64,000 nucleotides of DNA from Myroides indicus (GTDB taxonomy: Bacteria > Bacteroidota > Bacteroidia > Flavobacteriales > Flavobacteriaceae): positions 1 to 64,000 of the forward strand of contig NZ_SOAG01000012.1 of the NCBI RefSeq assembly GCF_004364575.1, written 5' to 3'. Made by a program: the position numbers and the translations under genes. The notes under the pieces are model-generated. The model was not told the DNA's origin. It worked only from the letters and a program-made list of their open reading frames with translations, and ran no database searches. Of this stretch, positions 1 to 10,900 are shown in pieces (the stretch's first letter is position 1; every line of letters begins with the position of its first letter).

Positions 1-3000
1 TTAAACATACTTTTCTCGGCTTGTTTTAAATTAACCACAATATCTTGTAAGGAAGAATGGCATACCTGTATTGCCTCCGGTTGTTGCACAACTTCTGAAA
101 TAAGAGGACGAATTTCTAATTCTATGGAACCCGAAAACTCACAGCCAAAATCAGCTAATGAAATTACCACTTCATATGCTCCGTTTTCGCTGGCTGATAA
201 TTCCATAGCATTTTCTCCTTCTAACAGAACGCCGTCTTTGTACCACTCTATTTTTTTCTTAATCGTTTGATCCACATTAAAGTTTACAACAATTTTTCGC
301 TTTTTAACTTTACAATAGTTATCGTCTTTTAAAACCTCCAATTCTACTGTTGGAATAAAGCTTTGGGAGAGCTTATTTAAAAACAAAGCATTAGGTCTAG
401 GTCCTGGAAGGAAAGGATCTTCATGTGTGCCGGTTAAAATTTGAATTCTATATTTCTTTCCGGGGTTAAGAACCAGTTTTTCTGTAGTCATGACCTGAAA
501 CAATACGTTGAGTGACGTGGGATTATTCCACAGTTCTTCTCTGGATATTTTACCACTATACCTATCTATTTCATTAAAATCTTTCCATAACAGGGTTGGA
601 TTCCTGTTTTGGCATTCTCTCTCCTCATCAACAAACTTTTTGATATAAAAATCAGAAATAAGGTCTTTTGTTTCAGGCGTTAACAATATGTTTTCTGTTG
701 TGCCGGTGGTTAAGTCTGTCAATAAAACCGCTGAATAGGCGTTCGAATATGGGGTACAGTTTTGTGATCTTTTATAACCAAATAAATACTCTAACTGCAA
801 GGTGTCCTGTAACGCTACAAAATCAAATTCCAAACTTGCAATCTTGTGGAGAAAAGTAGAAGGGAAATAAATATCTTCTAAAAAAAGTTGGATATCCGAT
901 GTTAAATTCATCAATGGAAACCTATCCACCTGATCGACAGGAAACCCATTAAAAGAAGTTCCTGGTCCAGGAAGTTCGTCTATCGAAAAAGTAGACAGTA
1001 CCAATCCTTCTTCAAAAGGAAAATACGATCCTGCCTTATTAAAAGAGCCTAAGGAGTTTATGGAGGGGTTACTTCCATCTCCCTGTGTATAATTGACATT
1101 TGAAATGATATTGCACGTGGTTCCAAACAAATAGTCTTCTACTAACTGTTCTTCATCATATTCATCACTTATACCCTCCGTCTCAATATAGGGAGAAGTA
1201 ATACAAATATTAAAAAAGTATTCGGGTCTTCTTTCATCCATCTGCAATCTTATATAATACTTTTTACCTGGCTCAAGCTCGCTTACAATAACAGTTAATG
1301 CATCTTCATAGCGCTCGGTTAAAGTAGAATCATAGCCATACCCCATTTTTTCGGAAAACATAAAACAAGCAGGCGAGCTCGTACCTGCTATATTTGAGGA
1401 ACAATCCCCTTCATATATAGCTCCATAAATTTGAGGATAATTGTCAAGTTCCGCTTCTAAAAGATTACTTCGGCTTTTAGGATATATTTCCTCTTCGTTA
1501 ATGGCTATCCTATGCCAAGACGAAGTTGCAACAAATTCAAACCATACGTCTTTTTTGGGATAATCGTCAAAATAACAATCCGGATCAGCTGCTGCAGAGG
1601 CTGTAGCTCCTTTAAAAGACACTAATTGGTTTTCAATGCATTCATATCCTTTATTTACCGGAATATTAATTGCACTGCTGCAATCATCGTTCTGTATCTT
1701 TGTGGTAGTTTTTAAAGGAGTAGACCAGGCACTGGTATAATTAGCTTCAGAACATATTGCCCTGACATATATAGTATACTTTTTGCCGGAGTCTAAATTA
1801 GGAAGGGTAACTTCTGGATTTCCGGATACTTTGATGAGCGTGGCGGGGGATGCAGGCGGTAAAGAATCGGAATCAGAAACATATACTTCCCACGTTGTGA
1901 TATTGCCTTCCTGTTTCCACTCTATAGTAACACTATCTTCAGAATAATCTGTTTCCTTTATATCATAAGGTTCCGGGCAGTTTTCTACTTTGGTAAGGCT
2001 CACATTGTCAATCGCCATAAATGCATCTGCTGCTTTTATTACCCATGCTAAGTTAACATTTCCGGTAATTCCACTTATAAAAACGGTTTGTTCGTCCCAG
2101 ACTTTGGATTGCAAGTTTTGCTCAGACTGTAGCACTGTTGTAAAATTATCGAAATCTGTACCATCTGTAGATAACAACAACTCGAATTCATTGGAAAAAA
2201 GATACATTCCACCTAAATCGGGTGGCGCTAAATAGTTGTATTTTAAAACGTAATCTCCACCATCCAAATAAATAGAAGGAGAGATTAGCCAATTTTCACT
2301 TTTCTCAGTATCAAAAGTAATCCAGAATATTTGTGGTGCCCCATCTCCTTCGTATGTTGTAATATCTTCGCTTATCCACACACTCTCATATAATCCAAAT
2401 AATTTTGTCATGTCGTCATAAAACAGCCAGCAATCCAAGGTTTTTGAACCAGAATTAAACCCTTCCCAAAAAGGCACCTGAAAAACTCCGCATGCTGTTT
2501 TAAAAATAAAAGGTCCCGACCATTCTCCGTATTTCCCAGTACTACAATAGGAACGTACATACACTTCGTATTCTGTATTAGATTCCAAAAGGTCTCCGAA
2601 AAAATCTTTGTCTACAATATTTTCCGTTTGATTGGTATAAATCCCGCTGCCTGAAGGAGGTAGAGTATCTTGCGATGGCTTCCTTATGTAATACTCCCAA
2701 CTATCGCTTCCAAATTCATTTTGCCAAGACAGCTTAATCTCTTCTTTATCTTCCTCTTGTTCAATGTCTACTATAAGCGGGCTTGGACAAACTACTTCTT
2801 CAATAAGCATATCGTCTAAATAAAAAGAATCTCCTCCAAACAATGATGTTGAATTCTGTAGTGTAGTACCCTTAACATGCCATAACAAATTAACCTCACC
2901 ACCTACATCTGTAAAATAAATTTCTTCTTTTTTCCATGAGCTCTGATCCCAACTATTACCCATTGCTTCATTATAAGGCACAATTACAGCTGCATCGTTA

Positions 3001-4577
3001 TCTATAACTTGTCCTTTATTACTGGCTAACACCCCCATAACCGGAGAGCTTTTATAGGGATCGCTTAATTTATACTTATAACTTAATTTATAAATCTTAT
3101 TTTGATCCAACTGAAAGGTAGGTGAAAAAAGCCATTCATCATTAGTAGTAGAAAAACCAGTACTAACACCACTGCGGAATCTCATCCCCCTATCTCCTTC
3201 ATAATAATCACCCGCATTATTCCACATTGCTCCATCATTATTGGCATCAATAATCTTCCAGCAATTAAAAGTATCCGATGTAGAATTAAAGCCCTCCCAA
3301 AAAGGAAGACTAACAACATCGCAGGATGTTTTAAACAGTACGGGACCTTCCCAAGTACTATTGGCTCCTAAATTACACTGAGAACGAATATAAAATTCAT
3401 ATTCTGTATTAGGCTGAAGGGCTAAACCGCCTGAACCTGTAGTTCTATTTATAACAGCTTTTTTTGAGCCAGTAAGGATTCCTCCTCCCGAAGGTATTGG
3501 AAGACCGTTATTAGAAGGCTGTACGTAATATTCCCAATTGCTATTATTATCGTCTTTCCACTCAATGGTTACCTCATCTCTTTTTGATTCAGCAATTTCT
3601 ATGTTTGTTTGATCTACCCCTTTACACGAAACTTTTTCAACAGAAACCAAATCAATATAGATACCCGTTATTCCTGAAGAAATTGTGTGCCAGCCTAGAT
3701 GCGCCTTTCCGCTTATATTTTCTATGTAGAGCTTTCTTTTTTCATAAAGATGATACCCCTTGGTATTTTCATAGGGCTTTAAAACATGCGTAAAATTATC
3801 TAAATCCATACCGTCTACAGATAGTAAAACCCCGTATTCATTATTTTCTCCAGATACCACTATATAATATGTAACTTCATATATTTCAGTATCCGAAAGC
3901 TCTAAAGCAGGAGAAATCAACCAGTCATCGTGTGTTTTATTGCGATCTCCTCCAAAGAAAACAGCACCATTTCCTTCATAAGGATTTTGATCCTCCTTTT
4001 TCCAAATATTACTTCTCCAAACATTACTAGGGTTGGCATCATTATTAGCATCTATAAAAGTCCAGCAATCTAAACTGACAGAGGTTGTATTAAATGTTTC
4101 TACAAAAGGAATAGTGAAAGAAGCGCACAAGGTTTTAAATTCAAACGGTCCTAGCCAGCTGCTTTGACCATCTGTCCCACAATCAGTACGTACATAAAAC
4201 TCATAAGTGGTATTAGGCTGAAGGTTATTGCCCTTGCTATCTTGCGTTACAATTACCTCTTTTGTATTTACAGGTGTTCCAGATCCGGTAGGATAAGGAT
4301 CTGTAGGAAGCTGAATGATATATTCCCAGGCAGTGCCGGAATTGTCATCCCAATAAATAGTGGCTTCATCACTTTTAAGATTTTTTACTCCCTGATCAGA
4401 AGGAGAAGCACATGCAAATGTAGATTGTGTTTTGTGCTCTGTTTTAAAAAGTTTTTCTTCTGTTGTTACATCGTTTTCTTTGAAAGAAAATTGGTCTTTG
4501 TTAATCCAGTTTGAAAATCCAAAGGTAACTGTTAACAGAAAAAAAACTAAAATGACATAAATAGTTTTTTTGTTCAT
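1..4577 (-). CDS. giant multi-domain surface adhesin, C-terminus cut off by window edge
   Basis: The reading frame is open from the ATG at 4577-4575 to base 1 without a stop, about 1525 codons, so the C-terminus lies outside the window. It starts with a hydrophobic N-terminal export segment (MNKKTIYVILVFFLL). Fibronectin type III-like modules then alternate with three choice-of-anchor J (cleaved-adhesin-like) modules at about residues 151-318, 418-596 and 695-866. These show the PF.E.FN, CW and DDWLISP / DEWLFSP / ENWLISP signatures. A Cys-containing module follows from about 960 (SSAINIPVN), then a choice-of-anchor L domain at about 1158-1405 and the start of an Ig-like region. It is a tandem paralogue of the next gene, which ends in a T9SS type B sorting domain, so the missing end probably does too. 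Likely role: cell-surface or secreted adhesion via T9SS (inferred). Confidence 0.85.
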   Translation of the reverse strand, partial: MNKKTIYVILVFFLLTVTFGFSNWINKDQFSFKENDVTTEEKLFKTEHKTQSTFACASPSDQGVKNLKSDEATIYWDDNSGTAWEYIIQLPTDPYPTGSGTPVNTKEVIVTQDSKGNNLQPNTTYEFYVRTDCGTDGQSSWLGPFEFKTLCASFTIPFVETFNTTSVSLDCWTFIDANNDANPSNVWRSNIWKKEDQNPYEGNGAVFFGGDRNKTHDDWLISPALELSDTEIYEVTYYIVVSGENNEYGVLLSVDGMDLDNFTHVLKPYENTKGYHLYEKRKLYIENISGKAHLGWHTISSGITGIYIDLVSVEKVSCKGVDQTNIEIAESKRDEVTIEWKDDNNSNWEYYVQPSNNGLPIPSGGGILTGSKKAVINRTTGSGGLALQPNTEYEFYIRSQCNLGANSTWEGPVLFKTSCDVVSLPFWEGFNSTSDTFNCWKIIDANNDGAMWNNAGDYYEGDRGMRFRSGVSTGFSTTNDEWLFSPTFQLDQNKIYKLSYKYKLSDPYKSSPVMGVLASNKGQVIDNDAAVIVPYNEAMGNSWDQSSWKKEEIYFTDVGGEVNLLWHVKGTTLQNSTSLFGGDSFYLDDMLIEEVVCPSPLIVDIEQEEDKEEIKLSWQNEFGSDSWEYYIRKPSQDTLPPSGSGIYTNQTENIVDKDFFGDLLESNTEYEVYVRSYCSTGKYGEWSGPFIFKTACGVFQVPFWEGFNSGSKTLDCWLFYDDMTKLFGLYESVWISEDITTYEGDGAPQIFWITFDTEKSENWLISPSIYLDGGDYVLKYNYLAPPDLGGMYLFSNEFELLLSTDGTDFDNFTTVLQSEQNLQSKVWDEQTVFISGITGNVNLAWVIKAADAFMAIDNVSLTKVENCPEPYDIKETDYSEDSVTIEWKQEGNITTWEVYVSDSDSLPPASPATLIKVSGNPEVTLPNLDSGKKYTIYVRAICSEANYTSAWSTPLKTTTKIQNDDCSSAINIPVNKGYECIENQLVSFKGATASAAADPDCYFDDYPKKDVWFEFVATSSWHRIAINEEEIYPKSRSNLLEAELDNYPQIYGAIYEGDCSSNIAGTSSPACFMFSEKMGYGYDSTLTERYEDALTVIVSELEPGKKYYIRLQMDERRPEYFFNICITSPYIETEGISDEYDEEQLVEDYLFGTTCNIISNVNYTQGDGSNPSINSLGSFNKAGSYFPFEEGLVLSTFSIDELPGPGTSFNGFPVDQVDRFPLMNLTSDIQLFLEDIYFPSTFLHKIASLEFDFVALQDTLQLEYLFGYKRSQNCTPYSNAYSAVLLTDLTTGTTENILLTPETKDLISDFYIKKFVDEERECQNRNPTLLWKDFNEIDRYSGKISREELWNNPTSLNVLFQVMTTEKLVLNPGKKYRIQILTGTHEDPFLPGPRPNALFLNKLSQSFIPTVELEVLKDDNYCKVKKRKIVVNFNVDQTIKKKIEWYKDGVLLEGENAMELSASENGAYEVVISLADFGCEFSGSIELEIRPLISEVVQQPEAIQVCHSSLQDIVVNLKQAEKSMF

Positions 4578-4850
4578 AATGTATAATTTTAATTGGTAGG
4601 GGGTTTTATTTGTAAACCTTACCGACTAAATAATACATAAAACAAGAAGAAACCTAATTTTAACAGTAAACTAATAGTAAACAATTTGAAAATTTAACAA
4701 TTGATAATATGTTGAAAATGAGTAAATTAAATGTTTTTGTTTTGTTTTGTTAATAATTGCACTAAAAAAAACCTCTTTAAAAAAGATTTTATACTCAAGA
4801 TTTTTGTAAAAAAGTAATTCGGATATTTTTCCAAAAAATTAATAAGTATA
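4578..4850. other. AT-rich intergenic region upstream of the left-edge adhesin
   Basis: About 270 bp of A/T-rich sequence between the two adhesin genes. It must hold the promoter of the left gene on the minus strand, but I see no convincing TAnnTTTG box. No ORF or RNA gene is recognisable. Confidence 0.5.
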
Positions 4851-4876
4851 AAAAAAGAGGCTGTAAAAACAGCCCC
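4851..4876 (-). terminator. rho-independent terminator of the 2460-aa adhesin gene
   Basis: A GGCTGT / ACAGCC stem with an AAAA loop (4859-4874). Read on the minus strand, the hairpin is followed by a run of T. It lies about 35 bp after the stop codon of the upstream adhesin gene. Confidence 0.8.
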
Positions 4877-4910
4877 TTCTTCTAACCAAATCTAACCAAA
4901 AAACTAATAA

Positions 4911-7900
4911 TTATTTATTAATCTGTACCCATCCGGTTCGGGTTTTGCCATGCGCCTGAATTACGTAGTAATACGTTCCGTCCGGAAGTTGTTTGCCGTT
5001 TTTATTTTGTCCGTGCCACTGGGTGGTATATCCAGCTCCATGCGAATAAACTTCTGTACCCCATCGATTATAAATTTTTATGTTTTCCACGCCGTGAGGT
5101 GTCAGATCAAAAGCATCATTTAAACCATCGTTATTGGGAGAGATTCCTCTTGGTATCGGACAATCTTCATAATCGATAGTAAAACTGCTTTCATCCGTAC
5201 ATAAACCGCCTTCTGAACTGGCATACACATAAATGGTCTGTTTTTCGAGAATCTGTCTGCCTGGGTATAGTTCGTCGCCATTTCCTCCCGGTTCTGTAAA
5301 ATAATGATTGTACTCAGAAAGTGGTTTTAGCTCGTAGTACTCACAGCTTAGTGTTTTATCTTCAAATACATCTGCCACTACAGGTGCTGTTATTTTTACT
5401 TTATAAGCTATTTCCTCGTAACAACCTTCCTCATTGTTTATCTGTAACAGATAAATGGTATGCTCACCCGGTTCAGCTAAAACGTCTCCCATTTTATAAG
5501 CTTTTCCTTCTCCTCCCGGCTGCATATAATAATATTGTTTTTCATTTACTTGAGGGAATACATATTCTGCACAAACCGTAACATCAGATGGTTTATCCGG
5601 AATAGCACCTTGTTCCGGCTGAATGTGTAACTCAAATATCTCATGACAGCCCGTTATCATACTCTCAACACGGATATATACTGTTTGGGCTTGTGGTTCT
5701 TTGCCCAATGCATAATTTTCTGCATTAGATATTGCATTCTCCGATGCTTCGGCTTCTTCGATTGTCTTATAGTATTCTGTAGTATAATCACTTCTTTCAA
5801 CATCTTTAAACATTTCTGTTTCTACAGAGATCAAATTAACAGAAACTTCTTCCAAAGCTTGTCTGCAAACAATAATATCTTTTGCCTGATGTACGCTTTC
5901 GGAAATAGGAGGATACATTTCTACTGTAATACTTCCGGAAATCTCACATTTAATTTCTTCATAGTAAGCAACTGCTTTGTAAACACCTGCTTCTCCAACT
6001 TCTAAATCTGGCTTATTTTCTCCTTCTATAAGCTCATCGTTTTTATACCAGCTAATCTTAACATTTTCAGGAGATAAGCCCGAATGAATTGTTTTTGTAT
6101 TTGTACTACAAATAGCTGTATTGTCTTCTATTAAGAAATCAGGTCCAAGATCTAAGCCTCCTAAATCAAAACTTCTAGCATTAAAAAACACGGCAGAAAC
6201 GTGGTTTGTATTACAGTAATCAGCTATTGCTAATTTAATACGGTATTTTACTCCTGGTTTTACGGCAATAGGTTTAGAGCTCATTGGTTTTGTCATTCCA
6301 ATATAGTTAATTGGTGCTAAAAGTGGATCATCTTGTCCGTTTCCATAGTAGTTTCCAAACCATTCTGGATGAACACTTTCGCACATAGCGCCAGAACGTT
6401 CTGTATCCCGGACTGTTGAAATAGTAATAGGTTCGTTCGTTCCAGGTATTATAGCGAGGTTTTGTCCTTGCCCTGTTTCAATTTCTGTCAGCCACGCCGC
6501 AAAAATAGATCCTGCTCCCCAACAAACAACTGTACAATTATGCAGGTAACTTTCGGACGCCAATAAATATTCAAATTTAATGGTGTCTTTAATCGGTACA
6601 AAATCAAATTCTAATGTTGCTACAGATTTATTTCCGCCATAAACATTACCGCCAGCACTTGCAATAATGGCATTCAAATCTTCATCTCCTTCCCAGTCTG
6701 GAATTCTTCCTCTTACCCCCATAAATCCTCCCGCGTCTCCATAATCATAATATGGACCAGGGGTTGTAGCTATATCATGTGTTGCTAAAACAATTCCTTC
6801 TTCAAACGGAAAACTAGAACCGTTTTGATTAAAATAGCCTAAGGCATTTATAAAACTTGTTGCTGAACTTCCATCACCTACTTGGTATTTTACGTTAGAT
6901 ACTAAATCACAATCGGATTGGATTAAGACATCTTTTACCAATTCTTCTGTTGTGTATTCATCTCCAGTTTTACTTACTGACACATAGTTGTTTTCATTTG
7001 TAGTAATACATATATTAAACAAAAACTTTCCTTCAGGTATAGCCACTCGGAGATAATACTTATTACCAGGTATTAATCCGCTTATTGTAGCAGCAGTATC
7101 ATCTTTTGAAGGGCTTCCATATGAACCATCAAAATCGTAACAATTTACCATAGTCCCGAAAATAGAAGGTCCACAGTTACCTGAATAAACTGTAAATGAA
7201 ATAGAAGGAGACTCTAACTCACCTATACTTATTAAATTATCAAATGATATTAGATGAGTTGACGATAATGCTGTAAACTCAAACCACATTTCATTTGTAT
7301 GGCGATAATCCATACAGTTTGATTGTGTATTTGGCATCACTTCTGGTGAGCCTATAGTGGATACACCTGTTTTTTGTATACAATCTGCACCACTGTTTAC
7401 AGGAATAGTAATAGCCCCTGTACACTCTCCGTTACCCGTTACTTCTGTAGGTCCATTTGCAGGTGTAGACCAATTGCTCATGTCTGTACCGTCAGGACAT
7501 TTTGCACGAACATAAATATGATATGCTTTACCACTTTCGAGTCCGGTTGCTTTATATTTTGGAGTACCCGTAACAACCGAACCGCTTGATCCAGCAGGAA
7601 TTGAATTACCATATTCTACTACATAAACTTCCCATTCATTAACACCAGAATTTTGGGTCCATTCTACATCAATAGTACTATCTGTATAATTTGTAACTGT
7701 TACATTTGTTGGCTCTGGACAAGAAGAAGCCTCTTCTATAGTAACATAGTCTATTCCTAGCGTCATCGCTCCTTTTGTCATGGTATGCCATGCAATATTT
7801 ACATTTCCAGATATTCCCGAAATGTAAATTACTTCCTGTTTATAATTATCATTATTATAGGATTTTCTGGTTAATAAAGTAGTTGTGAAGTCTGAAATAT

Positions 7901-10900
7901 CATTACCTTTTGTAGAAAGTAAAACTTCAAACTCATTCATATTCACAAGATCAGTCTTATAATAATATTTTAATACATAATTTTTACCCGCTACAAAAGC
8001 AATTTCAGGAGAAATAAGATATCCATCAGCTTCTGCCGCTGCAGATGTTTGTTTAAATTGCATTAAAGCGTCTCCTTCATAAGCCCATGTAGAATTTGTT
8101 GTCCAATTTGTAGTACCGCCTCCACCATTTGTGATTGTCCAACAACGTAATTGTTTAGAATTAGTATTGAAACCAGCAGTAAAAGGAACTGTATAAGCAT
8201 CGCAAGCAGTAGTGAAAGAGAATGGTCCTGTCCATTCACTAAAAGAGCCATTGCCACAATCTGTACGAACATAATAAACATAGTCCGTATTTGGGACGAG
8301 TTTTTTACCATTAATATCTTTATCTGCAGTAAAGTCGTTTGATGATGTTGGTATTCCAGTATCCATATCAGTTGGAGCAATTTGTTTGGTTTCCTGAATT
8401 ATATACTGCCAAGCTGAAGCATTAAAAGCATCATCCCAAAACAGATTTACACTGGAGCCTTGGATATCTTTAGCATTTAAATTAAACGGTTGACCACAAG
8501 TTGTAACTTCATCTATAAATAAATTATCAATAGTAATGTTTTTAGCCCCATCCCCAACAACGTGAAATGCTAAATACATATCTCCAGAAATTCCGCTAAA
8601 GAAGTAAATTCCATCTTGATAGGTAGATGATTTATAACTCGTTTTTGGGACAATTGTCTGTGTGAAATCTGTTGCGTTAATTCCGGTTGTTGAGGCCAGA
8701 ATTTCCATTTCGTTATTTCCTGAACCGGTACCTCTATAATTAAATTTGATTCTATATGTTTTAGTCGAATCCAGGTTTTTGAACAAGGGAGAAATAAGCC
8801 AATCATCAGAATCAGCTGTACCAGATTGCGTAAGGTTCATCGCATGAGAACCCTCATATGTATTAGAAGCACTTTGTTTCCATAAACTAGCTCCTGAATT
8901 ACCATTTACCATGGTCCAGCAGCGAAGTGAACTGTCGTCACCATTAAAACCTTCCCAATAAGGCAATGTAGAATAAGTACAATCTGTTCTAAAATAGTAA
9001 GGTCCCGTCCATTCTGTTTTTGATCCGTCATCACATTTTGAACGTACATAAAATTCATACCATGTATTTCCTTCCAAATTACCTCCAAAATTATCTTTTG
9101 TAACATTTACTTTATTAGATGTTGTTGGAGTTCCATCTGAAAGAGGAGGGGCAATCAAAAAAGCTTTTTTACGGACAAAATATTCCCAATTTGTATTTCC
9201 AAAATCATTATCCCAAAAAATATCTGCGGATGTTCCTGTAATATTTTCTGCACCTTGCGTTAGTGGTTCCGGACAATTTGTAACTTCTTCGACTCTGAAA
9301 TCATCAATATAAACACGTGAACCCCATTCTTTAAAATCTGTTACATAAAACGCAATACTCACTTCACCATCAATATCTGAAAGTAAAAACTTGTGTTTTT
9401 TCCATGGAACATTATCATAAATTGCATTAGGCAATAAAACTTGTGTAAAATCTTCTTTTTCTCTTCCTGAATCAGACAGTCTTACTTCAAATTCAGCATG
9501 TACACCTGGTTCTGTACGATACATATATGTTATACGATAAACCTTATTTTTATCGAACTCGAAGGTTGGCGAGATCAACCAATCATCATTAGTTGAATCA
9601 AAATTTGTAAAATACATAGATTGATCTCCTTCGTATGCCTGAGCATCTGTAGTAAACCATTCACCGGCTCCGCCATACCAGGGAGCATCATTATTTCCAT
9701 CGACAATTCTCCAGCAATACTGAGTTTCCGAATCAGAATTAAACCCTTCCTGATATGGAAGAGTGGCAATTTCACATTCTGTTCTAAACTTTATTGGACC
9801 AACCCATTCGCTAAATTTACCTGTTCCACAAGCTGATCGTACAAACAACTTATATTCTGTATTTGGTTCTAACGGAGCACTAGGATTAGTAACTCTGTCA
9901 ATACTAACATTCGTATTTGTAGCCATAGCACCTGATCCTACAGGAGGAGTATTCAACCCATTTTCAGGTAAAACATAATATTCCCAGCTATTATTCGTAT
10001 TATCTGTCCATGATATATCTATACTCTTGCTTCCTATATCTGTGATAATTATATCTTCCGGAGCACGACAATCAACCTTTTCAATACTAAACAGGTCTAA
10101 TTGAATTGTACCACTGATTCCTTCTACATGAAAGCCAATATTAGCCACACCTGTTACGCCTTCTACATATACTACTTTTTTAGTATAAAATGCTCCCACA
10201 TATGTAAGGGTAGTTCCGATAGTTTGTGTAAACGCTGACGGTTCTACTCCATTAACAGATAATTTAACCTGAACATCTGCTGTTGTATATTGATCTAATT
10301 GATAATAGAAAGTGACTGCATACAGCCCGCCTGTCAGATTAAATCCTGGAGAAATTAACCAATCATCATTTACTGGTGATGATCCACTATAATACATACA
10401 TCTGTCTCCCTCATAAACGGTCCATTCTGACTGATCCCACTTATTTCCATAAGATGTACCATCATTGTTTATATCTAAAATTGTCCAACAACCCAAATCA
10501 CTTTCTATTGTATTAAATCCTTCAACATAGGGTACATTTTTAGCATTACATGCAGTTTTAAAATACAAAGGACCTACCCAATCACCAAACGTACCGTCTA
10601 GACATTTAGCTCTTACATAGAATTCGTATTCTGTATCAGGTGTAAGATTATTTCCTGATGCATCTTTTGTCACAACAACTTCTTGGTTAGAAACTTTTGT
10701 GCCCGTGCTAGTCGGAGCGCTTCCATAATTTACAACTGTATATTCCCATTCTGTTGCAATATCATCGTCCCATTTAAATTTTCCACTATTTGTTTTAATA
10801 TCCGATACTTCTAGATGGAGGGGTTCTGTACAACTAACTTTTTCAAGATTCACATCATCTAAATGAAAAGTAGACTCGCCTACTGAATTTATATGCCATG

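Noticed and set aside
7374..7589. Plus-strand ORFs inside the giant adhesin genes
   Set aside because: They are antisense shadows of a long, domain-rich coding frame and have no independent features.
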